DNA from: Whitmania pigra
Taxonomy: Eukaryota; Annelida; Clitellata; Hirudinida; Haemopidae
DNA length: 64,000 nucleotides
NCBI GenBank assembly: GCA_021613335.1
Contig: JAJTWR010000398.1
Coordinates: 1,888,501-1,952,500, forward strand
Reading direction: 5' to 3'
The notes beneath the pieces were generated by a model. That model was not told where the DNA came from, searched no databases, and saw only the letters and a program-made list of their open reading frames with translations. Of the stretch, positions 40,174-55,100 are shown piece by piece. How positions within the stretch are numbered: position 1 is the first letter of the stretch; the number at the start of each line of letters is the position of its first letter. Made by a program: the position numbers and the translations under genes.

Positions 40174-43100
40174 ATGGACTTCAACTTATTCCCCGAAGGT
40201 CTGTTCGATCTCCTCAAAAACGTTACGGTGGCTGTTCTGAGGGAGAGACCGAGAGATCTTTACGAGTTCGCGGCCGACTACTTTGCTCGTCTGAGGGACG
40301 CGAGGAGGGCAGAATCTGTACCTCTGTACATCGTCGTGGACGATGACAACCTGGCCGCGGAACCAGATCCAGCCGCATTCAGGCCAAAAACACGACGCCA
40401 AAGTCGAGAAGGTCGGAGAGGGTCAGTCTCCGCTGAGCGCTATGATCCAGAAACTGACGTCGAGACGACTCCAGCCGGTAACCAGATCAATGCTTTGAAG
40501 ACGGAGGATCAAAGGCAGAGATTGACAGAAGCTGTGAAGGACATTCTGATATTCAGGTGGGTTGTTAGTGGCGTGTTATTGATGTGTTTACTTTTCTGTG
40601 AAGATGACGATGATGACGATGATGGTGGTGGTGAAGATGGAGCGACATTTTATTTTATTATTAATATATTTTATTTTAATTTTACTAATTATTATATTAC
40701 ATGAAGGAAGTAGTTTAATTTATTTTTGAACGACTTCAACTTCACAGAAAAGCAATGAATTGAAGCCAAAAAAGGCACGAAATGCTATGAGAATATTGTT
40801 ATTATTTAATTATTATTTAATAATTAACTTATAATATTATTTAATAATTAATAATTTGTTTTGCAATATTATTTAGAATATTGGATCAAAATTAAAAAAA
40901 AAATGTTATGCATTTAAAATACATCATTTTACATTATTTTAAAGTTTTGTTTAGTTTTAAAAAATCAGACTAAAATAAACTCGGAAAGCTTGATTTAAAT
41001 TATTTAGAGTTGCAATTATTCATATTTCGTAGAATAAATAAGAAACAAATCGAATTATCTTATGCAAACGTCCTCGAATTAAATTGTTTATTTCATTTAT
41101 TACCTGATAATAGAACCGACACAAATAATTGACATTCTGGGACTAAATTCACAAACATCTTTAGATTTTTTTATCTAAAAAATAATCAAATATGCAAATA
41201 TGCAACAATTATTGTGCAACTGGGTCAAGAAAGAGTTTTAAGTGCCTAATTCTGATTTGCAATGGTGTCTTGAGACTTGAGGGATATTGTTGAATATTCA
41301 ACAACTTTTGTTGCTCTTCAGGGGCTGGTGCCACGTGCCTTCGTTGTCAACAATTAAAACGTCATCATGACCCATAGGCGACATAATCGTAATTATTATC
41401 ACTATACAATATAAGGTTATAATAATAAATACAATATAAATTCGACTAAATAATCATAATCATTAAATCACATTAGCGGACATTTTGCATCCTTCCTTTA
41501 AAACTTCCTTGAAGATGTTCATTTTTTCTCGCCTCATTTTAGGAAACATTTTTTTTCAGATGGTCTTTCCAAAAATTAGCAGTTCATTAGGTTCATTAAG
41601 TTTATTAACTCAATATAAATGAATTTAAATTGTACTTATTGATCCGATGCAAGTTGCACATTTGAAACATACATAGCATCTTTTGGGTTCACTAAATTAA
41701 ATGATTATTATTATTATTAAATTAAATTAAATTAAAAGATAACTTTTACAAACACTCTATTGGTTCTTGAGTCACGTTTCGTGCCATCTCATATTGCATA
41801 GAATTTCAAACAATTTCTTTATTTTCTTCTCATTTTGATTTTGAAGAAATCTACAAAATTTTGATTTGATTTTGATCAATTAAAAAAAATTCTGATTTGA
41901 TCTTCTTTTGAATCACATTCTGCAATCACCCAATTGAATGTTCCTGACATTCGTCAATGTCATTTGTGGTTAATTAAATAACAATATTGCATTTATGCAA
42001 TAGCAACAACTTTAATTCCTAATTTCACTGGATCTTATAATCCTATCCAATATAATCTTACAAAAAAATAATAAATATTTTAATGTAATAAATAATATAA
42101 TGCAATCCAATTTGAGTAGCTCAAGCCCATTTTTCAACTTTAAGGAGCTTATTGAATACTTATTTTGCCTACTTATTATAAGAAGATGATCAGATTGTAT
42201 TTACTGTTTTTAGTTTTCTATTATATTATTTGAAATAATTTAATTCATATTATTGCAATATTTATTTCGACAAATAACTTTTCCTCATAATTAGAGTTTG
42301 GACAAAAATTGATATCTCCCCAGAGCAAAAGGAGTTTCGAACATGTTCATTAAGGGACCACTGAATGTTCTGTCGCGAAACTTCAAATTTTATCTCCGAC
42401 ATAAATTGGCATTTTTGAAAAACAAATTCACCTCCATCATAACTTATTATTATTATTTAACCTCCATTATAATTTATTATTATTTAACAAAACAAATTTC
42501 AAACAACATCGTCAAATTACGGAGTCTTGACGTATCATTCGGTTGTCTGAAAGTGCCTTGACGTTACTAGCTGAGTGTCGAACACGATATCTTTGAGCCA
42601 TCAAAACCTCCCAAAAAAGTTCAGATGTGCCCTTCTCATGCAATTTCCATCTCCACTGGAGAGAATATTGATGCCACAGTTTTTTAAGACGGAGTTAAAA
42701 AATGTGTTTAATTGTCTTCTATTGATTTGAAAAAATTTGTAATTGCGATTATAATAATGTGTAAGTTACGTAATGTACAATTAGTAATGTATTTATTTAA
42801 TTTAAAATAACATTATTTAATATACATTTTTATGTCATTAAAAATCAACTAGAAACAATTGAATAGTTACAATCAATCGGATAAAATTGTTTCATGAAGT
42901 AATTTAAAACATTATTTTAAACATTTTGAATTTTTATAACTCGGAATATTTTCGAAAACATTCTTTTTATTCCGATCATAAAATCTGGATTTATGAGGGA
43001 GGCTTAAACGCAGAATTCAGCTCGTCCCTAGACGCGTCCCATTGAATCTTTTGATTCCTTAACATCCATTCATTAATCATAGGTATTCATTCATTACATC

Positions 43101-46100
43101 GATCGAATCATTCATCAAGTTTTCTGCAATTTATTTGATCTTTCATTAATTAGTTAAGTATTTCATTAATTCCTTCACTCACTCACTCACTCACTCACTC
43201 ACTCACTCACTCACTCACTCACTCACTCGCTCATTATTCATTCATTCATTCATTCATTTATTATCAAGATTTTAATTATGTGAACTTTCAATTTCTGCAT
43301 TCATTTATTTTTGAACGAAATAATTAAATTATCGGGTCTTTCAGCCATCACTTTTCGACGCAATTATTTCTGGATGCCTTTGTGAACATGAAACGAACTG
43401 AATTGTAAACCATCAAAAAGGCACTTTAACTTTTAAAAATTTGAATATTTTGAAATTTAAGTTTCTTTTTCTTATTTATCAAATTATTTATCTTACTTTC
43501 CTTCATTTTCAAGTTTTTGACAAGATATTTCCAGCAAACGCTCGAGCAGCCGAATTTAGAAGAAAAACTGAATTGCATTGAAATTCTCTTTTGTCCTGAG
43601 GTTAACAGTAACAGGCTTCTGTTGAATATCATGAAGGTTCAGAAACGAACATTTTTTAAGTGTTTATTGTTATCAATATTATTATTTATTGCATATTTTT
43701 CTTGTTAATATTATCTATTGCTTAGAATATTTATGTATTTCGTTGTAATTACTACATGTATTACTACAGAATTTGCTATAATATTTTTAACATCGTCAAT
43801 TCATTATTGTTTATTAGTTATTTGTTAATAATCATATTTTCCATGACTATTTCTAAGTCAGCAGAAACGCACACGACCATTGAAGAGTTTGCAGAAATTT
43901 AAATTAAGAATAATTTACAGTTGTTTGTCTATTTTTAGAGGCACAAGTTTAGTTTGAAGTACATTCATCTCTCAGATCATTAAAACATTTCCAGCTATAG
44001 CTTCACTCATCCATTCTCATCTAACCTTCCTCCATTCCATCCACTCTTCCGCATCAATCATTCCCATTCCAATATTTTCCTTGTCCTCGTCTCCACTTAT
44101 CCACTTTGAGTCTGTGAAGCATTACTTCGTCTGCGTGACTAACTGGATTTGCCAGCAGATCAGAGTAGGAATATTACATGTTTCAGCGCCATTCCTGAGT
44201 GTTTAAATGTCAAGATATGTTTCAGCAAATAATTCTTAAATAAGAAAGTAACAAAATTGTTATTGTCAATTTAATATTTTAGTTGTAATTTTCAAAAAAA
44301 GTCATTTTTCTGAAGAAAACTTTTCTTTGAACTCTTGAAGACTTAGAAATGTTTCATGTGGGATCTATTATTTAGTTTGTGTGCAATTTCTAACTCGACC
44401 GCCTAATGAAGACATAGCTTTTGTTTTTGCAAAGAAAATTAAGGAGATTCTGACCTGTTGTCTCAGTATTTTTACAGGCGTTCAATGCCTATGCTTAGTT
44501 GAGTAACTACTAACATAATTTATTAATTATCATTATAACTTAATAAAAAATAATATATTCTATTAACAATTAACATGACTTTATGAAAGTTGTTATATTT
44601 TAATAGCAATTAAACTCAACTAATTAGATTACCATTTACAAGTTATCAGTTTTTTGAATACCTACAAATTTGAGTTTATTTGCTTTACCAGAAAAGTGGA
44701 AAACGATTTGTAAACTCACGTAAAATTCCTGGAATTAATCTGAAATTATCACAAACTTGTGACTTTCGTAAATTTCAATTCTACCAAGCAATATAATTTG
44801 TCAATTGCCATTTCGAAGTCATTCAATATTATCAATATAAAAATACACTTGTTTAAAAACATTTTTGTAATATTTAATTTTATACAGATTACACAATTAC
44901 ATTTTATATACATTAGGCGTAGAAAACTCACAAATTTGGTTTCATTTCATTTCAGAAAGGAAAACGCTTTTTTTAATTTTTGAGGTTGCATGACAAAATT
45001 AGCAAAATCTCTTTGAAAATTTATAAGCATTATTCAAAGGCTACCCTTGTCAAATAAATGCTTTTTGCAGACGTTATATTTTAAAATTCCGGAGTTTGAC
45101 TTTTATTATGAATTGCATTTATTTCGAGTTTTTAATTAAATCCATGCCATGACATTTGAAATCCATAAATAAAGTCCATAAATGCCGAAATGTGTTTTAG
45201 CAAATGTTATCAGCAATTCAATTTTAAGATTTTTGAGTGCTTTGAGGGCAAAAAGTCACCAAAAATAAAAATAAATTATGGTCAGTTAACCTTTATTCAT
45301 GAATCTGATGATTGCATTGGATGTAAGGTGTAATTTATCACAAATGAAAAAAGGATTAATCAGTGAAATTTATACTGTTGTGAGTGTCGATCGTTGTTTG
45401 ACGTCCATTTACAAGATAAAGCTGAGTGAATGAGTGAGCGATTGATTGATTGAGTGAGTGAATAAATGAGTGAGTGATTGAGTGAATGATTGAGTGAGTG
45501 AATGAATGAGTGATTGGGTGAGTGAGCGACTGAGTGAGTAGGTGAGCGTGTTAGTGAGTGATAATGTAAATATCGCCAAGGGAACATCTTTTTGAAGGCA
45601 GCGAATGGATGAAGGAATGTCGGACGAGTATTCGAATCTATCTTATTTGCAATACTCTCCGCCACGTGAACCTCAAGGACTTTTGAATATCAATGGGGAC
45701 ATACTTCCTTTTTGTTTTTGGAATTTCCCCCCCCAAAAAAAAACAGTTTTGCAAATGGTCTCTTAATTGCCTTTAAACGATACAGTTTATAAAGTTAATA
45801 ATAATTATTAATCAATCATCCTCTTATATTACTGTAGATGTCTTTTAAAATTTAGGATTAGTACCTTCGAGCAGTAACATATGAATTAATAAATTAACAA
45901 ATTAATAAATTAACCTTCCAAACACATTTTTTTCATACATTTCTTTCCTTTTTATAGAAAATCATTGAAATTGTACTGAATTTTAATATTGCATTTGCAC
46001 GTGCTACTATTCTTTCAGCCTTCTGCATTTGCATCGACATCTTGTTAGAATTGAACTGAATTAATGCAATTTAACAAAATTACTCAATTACTCAATTATT

Positions 46101-49100
46101 ATTATATTTATAATGTTATAAAATAAAATCTTTTCGGAGTAGGTGCAAGACTTGTTTATTTTTAAAATTTTTAAACAAGTTCTTGTTACCAAGGTAACGA
46201 GGTTTGAAACACTTATGAGGAAATTGATGTTGAAGCATTTCTGAAGTCCCAGTTAAATTTTTCTACCCATTACATTCTGCATAATGAATGAATGAATGAA
46301 TGAATGAATGAATGAATGAATGAATGAATGAATGAATGAATGAATGAATGAATGAATGAATGAATGAAAGAATGAATGAATGAATGAATGAATGAATCGA
46401 TAAATAATACGTACATATCTAAATGTAATATAAACATGAAATTCTGTGTTTTCCATGTGATATCTTGACCTCATGACATTATGACCTTATGATATTATGA
46501 CCTTATGAAATTATGACCTCATGATATTATGACCTTATGATATTATGACGGTATGTGCTTCTTGTTCGAACATAAAAGATTCAATAACCATACACTCGTT
46601 CGAATTCGATGATATTGATTTTTGAAACGACCTGCCATGTCTAGAATTTAACGCGACAAAAAAATAGTTCACTGAACATTAATTAATCTGAGCTCATTAA
46701 TTAAGTAATCGATTAATTGCTTAATATTAGTGTTTTAATAACGTTTAATTTTAATTACATTAACAAAGATTTATTGCATTACTGAAATGTACCGAAACAC
46801 TTGTGAGGAAAAATGATAGCAACTTTTAGGAAACATTAAATCCGCCAAGCTTTTTCGTAATTTGAATTTTTTGTAAAATTTTTTTTTCTTAGGAAGCTGA
46901 GTTCACTTTTTCAATGAGTTCTGTTCACTTATTTTGAGACTTAAGGATGTTAAAAAATTGTTAAACGTAAACAAATTAATATAAACAAAAACAAAGATAA
47001 GCAAAAAAAGAGATACGAATTCGTAATGTACAAAGTTATTGTGAAGTGGCATTTTTAAATCTATTTTGTCCAGTTATCTATTTTGATTTTCTTATCCAGT
47101 ATTAGTTAATTTTTACCCTCTAATCAACTGTTATACATATTGTTGCATATAATGGTACTTTAAGAAAGATTTTAAGATATGAAACATTCCAATATTTCAT
47201 TACAAAGTAAACATTCTAACTAAATTCATAACGAAATCTACCACTGAATTTAAATTTAAAATATTAAATAATACATTAAATAATTAAACTATCAATTAAA
47301 TAATGCAAAGGTGAATCGATTTGATCAAAGTTTTGATAAAAACATTTTATTTGGTTGTAAATTTATTCAAACGTTCAATGAGATGATAATGCACTTTCTC
47401 TTAATTTTTGGATTCATCATTCGCTTCAGTGATTGTGTTTTAAGCATTTTTTTTATACTAATTCTTCCTTAAATATCTGAGAGCTGATTAAATTTTTTAA
47501 TTTAACACTTTGTGATTTTTAATTTATTTTATGTGTGGTTGTGTGGATGTGTGGATATTAATGATAAAACAATAATACAAATTTTCATTAATGCTTTTTA
47601 CTGTAATTTACTAATGTCTTCTATTTATAACTTTTTAATTATATTATATTATTAATTACGATTATCATCACGTAACAAAAACAATTACTGATGTATAACA
47701 AGAAGACAGCATTACAAATACATATTTATTCAGTTACAATTCCTCTAACGGATCCTGAAAATAAATTTTCGAACAAAAAAAAAAATCTTTGGCAACTTTC
47801 CCGAGAAACAGTTTAAAACCAAAAAATTCAGCAACAAATGTAGAAAGTCCGAAAGCCATCAGTGTCCATCAAATCATTGCTTTATTGATCCTCGCGTCCT
47901 CGTTAATGCATCCAATGCAATGTATAATTCTCTGACGTCACCTTAGACGGTCTAGTGAATTAATGCTTCACAATGCATTCAGCCAGAAACCGCTGAATGG
48001 GTCCCGTGCTGAAGCGATAACTATAAACAGTACGGATCAATAGACTGTTTGTTATTCAATGAGGTATTTATAGACATGAAGCCATTTTTAGCTTTTGCGA
48101 AATTTAGATAGAGTAAGACAGTATTAGACATCTTTGAAGAAATATTACATTATTTACAGTTGTTTTGCATTAGTAATTTTAGATAATCTTTAAATAAAGT
48201 GACAACATTTTGTTTAATTTTCAGCACTCTTCCTTCATGGCATGTAAAGACGTAATTAAATAAATTGTATGTTAAATATAGAATTATTCATTGATATAAA
48301 CAGGCACAGTAGACGTCTGTGCTTATTTACAGATTCACATTGATTTATACACAGGTATAAACAAATACATCATTACAGGTATGCTAGGCTAGGTATAGAG
48401 GTACGTTGATGCTCTCATACAGGTATATGCAATAACCTTCAAAGCTTAGAAATGCTTTATTGAACCACGGTTGAATGGGTCAGCGATGCAAATGGACGAC
48501 GTTCAGGTGTTTAAAAGGAGCCTCGCACCTGTAATTGCCTTACCTGTAATTAATTATGGTTCATTCGGTTTTAAAGTTAATGTTTGACAATTTTTTGTCA
48601 CATCTAGTTAATCTGGTTTTTTTTCTAAGTCCAAAAAAGTCCAAATAGCAAATTTTATGACTAATATTCTATTTAAAAAGTAGCGACGATTAGTTTAAAA
48701 TTTAAAAGTAGATGTTCTAAATACATTTCTTTTGAGAATGAATTTAATGATTTTATTGCTCATCTTTATTTTTTGTTTTAAACTGATTTAAAAATTAAAT
48801 TGATGAAAAATATTTTAATACTTGGAAAAACTCCAAAAACCTTAAGTAAAACGTCAAACATAATCTTCACCCATCCCTACGGTATTAATTCGTTCTACAA
48901 ACTTTTGTGATAGATTTTCTATTTGATTATTTTTCAAATATTTTATTTCGTAATTTCTTATATCATTATTATTATATTGTCATTATTAATAAATTATCGT
49001 TGTCATTATTAGTTTATTAAATAATAAAAGTTAAATAATACATAAAATTGTAATTATAATTTATATAATGTATGTATAATGTTAATGAAATGACAAATAA

Positions 49101-52100
49101 AATTGTCAATAACATAAATATTTAATAATAAATATATATCATTTTATAAACAATCTATTCTACATTTTTTCTTAATGTTATTGAAACACCACAAGAAAAG
49201 TAATGATTTGAAACCCATTTTCGGCAGTGATTAATTCTAATTGATTTCAACTGAAACAGCTATTTAAATAATGTTTTGTAAAAATAATATTAATATTATT
49301 ATTATTAATTGTAAAAAATATGTAATATAAATAAATCATATTATATAATATATTTTCATTTGTGAAATGCTTTGCGATGGAATATATTGTTACGAATCTT
49401 TGAAACACAAGACTCAATGCTTTAAGAGTTGCGTGTTGCCGAACGGCACGCGATGAATTATTCACAAGTAATTCAAAAGATTTATAATTTTACATTTTCA
49501 TTAAAATTTGAAGCGAAGATTTCAAATCATCTTATTAAACGATTATTTTAAGTAATTATACTCGATTACGCAACCAAGTTGGTTCAGAGGGTTGTTTAAT
49601 AATGTCTTTTAGGAAGGATCGCTACGTAAATGGTTTGCAAAAAGCTTCTCTTGGCCATAGTTACAGCTGTAGGAGTTTTTAAACTTTTGGTTTTTAATTT
49701 CACAAAACTAGAAGATGTCCTTGATCGAACTTTTGTGACAGAAGAATTAATTTCAAGTTATTTTCTGGTCAAAATAATATTTCCAAGAAATCTCTGAATA
49801 TAAAAGAAAATCATGAATTTCAAATATGAAATTTTTTTTACACAAAATCAAGCTTACAAAATGATTTATTTATATATATTTTTTATATGAAAAAATGAGG
49901 TTTTAATAAACTTTATTAAGATTTTGAAATTGTCTGATAAGGCAGTTATCAATGACATAATAATAACGAATTACTAGTAAATAATTACAGAAACAAAGTC
50001 GGAACGAAAGCAAAATTATTCTTAATATCTGAACAAATTTGAAAATTTCAGCCGTTATTTGGAGCATTTCTTCCAAGCGTGATTCTTACGTCGTTGGCAA
50101 ACCGAAACCTTAATAACCCTTTCAAAAGAATTAAATTTTTTTATCGCATTATGTAGCGCTAGATTCTTGTACATCGAAGCCAAGTTGAGAATATAAGACT
50201 TTCCTTTCCAGCTGCTATTTTATAATAACATAATTTTTTTAAGTATATTTTTGAAAGAATTCATATAATTTAGGTTAAAACAGTTTTTTAGAGAAATTGA
50301 AATATTTTCGAAAAGTTCAATCATTTATTTGATAAAATAAATAATCAATTCTCATGATTCTCAAATAATCAATGAGATTCTGGGTGAAGATTGTTAACAT
50401 TGTTTTGAAAGAGGTCATTAATTTTTTTTATAAAATTAAAAGATTTTCTAGAACTTCCACAGATTTTGGTCCATGTTTGCCTTGAAAAGCACGTGAGTGC
50501 AATGGCTGTTTGGATAAAAAATATGAAAATATGAAAATATGAATGAAAGCGCGGCTTTGTTGTCTTATTTTTTTTTTTTATTATTTTTAAATTATTTCAA
50601 GTTTTCCAAACAATTATGCCATTTTATTATCATTACTAGTGACGTACGATGTTATTTTACATTATATTATGTTATCATTTATCACATCATTAATAGAGAT
50701 ATTATGTTACTATTATATTATCATTACTTATGTATTACTTGGTCATGTAATTTTACTCATAATGTCATAAATAATCTTTTATTGATTTTTATTACACTAA
50801 ATCTTTTCTTAGTTTATAATAATTAACAATTAATGTAATAATTACCGTCAACGTAATTACCGTTAACAAATAACGTATTACATAACCAGCATCACCACCA
50901 ATAGGGACTCGTTATCAATTATCATGGAGCATACACTGAAGACTTTCAAAACGTGACCAAATTTCATCTCCAACCTGTTTTTTTCTTACATTTTGTTGAA
51001 TAAAATCTGTATTTTTTGTTATTTAGTTTTTATATTTTAGTGGTGAAAAACATTTAATTGCATTGTTTTCGATATTCTAATTCAAAAGTTATTCAAAGAT
51101 TTCATTTTATTATGAAAATCTATTTTCCTTCTTCTGTCTGCCAAGAAATAAAATTTCCGGCTTTCGTCGGAAATAAGAACTGAAAGGATACAAATGTTAC
51201 AAATCTAATCTTTCTCCTGTTTCGTGTTATCTAACGCTTACTTCGTCATTTGGGTGGTTTTATTTTTATAATACTGATTTTTCAATCTATCTTTTGCTTT
51301 TAGAAAATAATTTTTAATATCTTAGAATAAATAGCTTTTGGTAAGATTTACAAAATGTAATTTTTAATATAAAATTTATAGATGAAAATTAAATAGCAAA
51401 TATAATTTTTTGAAGAGAGAATAATTTCAAATTGATGATCTCGAAATTCAGAATTGTGTTTTGCAAGTTACAAGGAAGAACTGGATAAATGTACTTTAAT
51501 ATTAATTTACTAAGACAGGCACTTTATAAATTATAAAATAAAACTAAATAATGAAATTAATTAAAATAACATTACGAAATTAAATTTGCATTATGCCTTG
51601 AAATACGACTTAATAATTTAGGTGACGAGGCAGGCGTAATACAGAGGAAAATATTATTAAACATATAACAATAAGAATAACAATAACAATAACAATAATA
51701 ATAATAATACCAATAAACCTAATAGCGGTCTGAACTAAAAGCATGCATTGATTCATTGATAATACTAATTTGGATAATACTATATCACTGATGACTACGC
51801 CCATTTTTACGAAGACGACGATGATGATGATGATGACGATGACGACGATGATGACGATGATGATGATGATGAGGATGATGATGATGTAAATGGTCGATTT
51901 GCCATCTAATAAATTGTGCTGTGGCATGCAATACTTTGATATTAAAATGAACGATTTGATTGATTGATTGATTGATAAAATATAATATTACTTTCCATAC
52001 TTAACAGCGCGTACTCTCTTAGAATATTATTTATATTAATAAATAAAACAGGTGGTATTAAGTTTGTAATAAATATTATACCAAATAAACATGTAAAGTA

Positions 52101-55100
52101 GTAAGTAATTATTTATTATCATCAAAGTGATAAACATAATTTTAATGACGGATATCTGAGGAGTTGAGGTTGCTGTGATTAAAAGATGAATTCATCCTCG
52201 TTGTCCTCCTCTTCATCTGCTGATAATGATGATGATAATAATGATGATATTTTTGTTAGAATGACTTAACTGATAAATGTGAGCTTGTTAAACTTTTTTG
52301 TTAAATTCTTTTAAAAAGTGTAGACAAATACATTATTTATATAGAATTACTTAACAATTAAAATTATTGTATTTTAATAATATTTGTCAGTTGTTAATGA
52401 ATCAGATAATAACTACATGGCTTCTAATTGGTGAGAAAAATTATCGAAATGAATGCTAAGTTTAAATTCAATAAATTAAATTAAATTAAATTTTAATTAC
52501 TTCCTAAAAACAAGAAATAATATACAAAGCGTAAAAATTGTAATTCAATTGCTTGACAAGCCAGCCTAGCCTAGCCATTTTGTTAGAAACGTATTTGTAG
52601 TTTCTTCCTCTGAGCTACAACATATGAGAAGCAATTTATTAACCTACATTCATCCGAAGAACTCTTAAAAACAAAAAATCAAACATAAAACTGATGCTTC
52701 CATCTTTTTAAAGTTGACGTAAAAACTACCAATGAACATGTTCCATTGGGATTTGTGGACAAACTTCGAAGTAAAGATCTTACAAAACACTGTTCCAAAG
52801 TAAAGAGTTGAAGGAAAATAAGTTGAGATTCTATTTGTAGGTTCTGCTTGGTTGAAAAGATTCTGTTTTAAAAGCTTTTCCTTTGGACAACTGAAAGATT
52901 TTTCCTAGAATTTATGTCTCAGACTTGGAAAGAATTTGAGAATTTGTAAAGGATTAAAAGTTGTTTAACCATAGATTTATACGGATTTATTGTTTGATAT
53001 GTTAATTTATGCGACATTAGAAGTTGTTGACTAACTAATTTTAGCATGTTTAAAAGTTTTTTAATATTAAATACATGCGGATTTAAAAGTTGTTAAATAA
53101 TTAATATAAGCAAGTTTAATAATAAATTCTTAAAAATGTTTGTATTATTATTCATGTTTATATGTTCATGATATTTTCCTGAGATTACTTATTTTTCATG
53201 TTTATTTGCATTTTAAAACTAATAAGGAAAAGAAATTTTAAAAACATTCTGAAAATCAAAATTAGTTTCTTGAAAAATGATTGCTTCATAAGTTTATTTT
53301 TCTATGAATTTCATAAAAATATATTTTAAAAAATTAAAGGAAGATTTAAAATTATCATTAAAAACATTTTACAAATAATGATTGATGGTTTTGAATTTAT
53401 AATTTAAATGTTGAATATGTTCTTCACATTTCTGGAGCCAAAGATATTTAAAATTTTAATTATCCTAATAATTATTTTATAAATTAATAATTAATTTTTA
53501 GTTCACAAAAGTCGCGCACTCCGACGAATTCTCGAGCAGACGATTAGACAATGAAATGGCGCCATTAATTTTTCTTTCGTCGAAGACGCCAACTTTAAAT
53601 TAAATAACTATTACTTAAAATTATTTATAATATTTAAATAATTTAGATAATTTTATTTTTAAAATCACTGATTTTACTTAGTATTTTGTTTGTTTAATTT
53701 AAAATTTAGTTGTAGTCATAAAAGATTTTCAAGGTGACTTGTATCTCATGAATTTTCCATCAAATAAAATTTAAAATTACTAACAAAGAATTTGAATTAA
53801 TTTGATTGATTTTAAAATGTTTTAATTAATTAATTTTATAATTAACGTATCTTTGAAATAAATTAATATATTATTATATGTAATTAATGTGATACTTGGG
53901 ATTAATAAGTTTATTAATACCGTAATTAATACATTTAATTATAACATTTAACTACAACATTTAATTATAACATCTAACTACAACATTTAATTATAACATT
54001 TAATTACAACATTTAATTACAACATTTAATTATAACATCTAACATCGACGTCATCCAGATCTCTGGATGCAGACCTGATGAAAGAAGTGATAAACGCCAT
54101 GTTCGAAAGGAAGGTCCATCCAGGTGACCACGTGATCAGACAGGGTGATGACGGTGACAACTTCTACGTCATCGAGACTGGAGTCTTTGACGTCTTCATC
54201 GCCAGAGATGTCGGCAACAACTTGGAAAATACGACCAAAGTCGAGAAGGTTCTCCAATTCGATGGAAAGGTTAGCTAATTAATTAATTTTCAATTAATTA
54301 AATAAAACATCATCAATTAACTTAATGAAATAATCATTTAAAAATTAAATTCAATTAATTAATTAAAATTAAGATAATCTTGAATGTTAATGCATACTTT
54401 GAAAGAAGCACTTTTAAATTATTTTACCCTATTAAGAAATTAAGTTTAAAAGATTAGATGTAGAATGGTGATCATAATCATCACCATCGTTATCATCATC
54501 ATCACTAAAATTCCGGTTTGAAAGAGATTTATTTCACTCAACATTTCTTCCTTTCCATGACAACGAGCAAATCATCCCATTTGAGAAATTGATGGGCCTC
54601 GAAATTTCTAAAATCTAAAATTTTTTTAAAACCTTTATTTTTATTTTTATTTTTATCAAACAAATTTTTTATTTAAAAAAAAAGATTCATTTAAAAAAAT
54701 ACTCTCACTTCTTGATATTGAAAGTAATTTTACATTAAAACTCACCTTAGAAATAAATTAATTAAATAAATATTTTCACGTTTTCAAGTCGAAGCTGTCC
54801 ATTTATATCATCCTCTCGTTATTTTCTCCCAGGGAAGCTTCGGAGAGCTGGCACTGATGTACAACATGCCCAGGGCGGCCTCAGTCGTGGCTGTGACAGA
54901 AGGTACTTTGTGGGCGATGGATCGAAAGTCGTTCAGGAGGATTGTGTTGCAGAGCGCCTTTAAGAAGAGAAAGATGTACGAGAGTCTCCTGGAGAATGTG
55001 CCGATGCTGAGCAGTCTGGACAATTACGAGCGGATGAGTTTGGCTGATGCTCTGGTTTCGAGGAGTTACGAGGATGGAGAGTGCATCATCAAGCAGGGAG

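Larger units (their letters stand above)
40557..54058 (+). other. First intron of PKA-RII, 13.5 kb
   Basis: Begins GTGGGT and ends ATCCAG. It is mostly AT-rich non-coding DNA with no supported exon on either strand. It holds the TCAC/ATTC array at 43174, GAGT array at 45424, GAAT array and 16-bp minisatellite at 46281-46548, a full cAMP-response-type palindrome at 47933, a CAGGTA/G cluster at 48352-48546, imperfect CAA/GAT arrays at 51662-51887, and the 13-bp minisatellite that ends at its acceptor. 40700-43170 and 48700-51650 show nothing specific. Confidence 0.8.

Noticed and set aside
40557..40704. Continuation of the PKA-RII first exon to a stop at 40704
   Set aside because: It reads into a GAT repeat; the GT donor at 40557 joins exon 2 with the conserved KDILIFR-SLDADL sequence.
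45360..46474. Ser/His-rich minus-strand frames ([10 protein letters not shown] type)
   Set aside because: Translations of GAGT and GAAT arrays.
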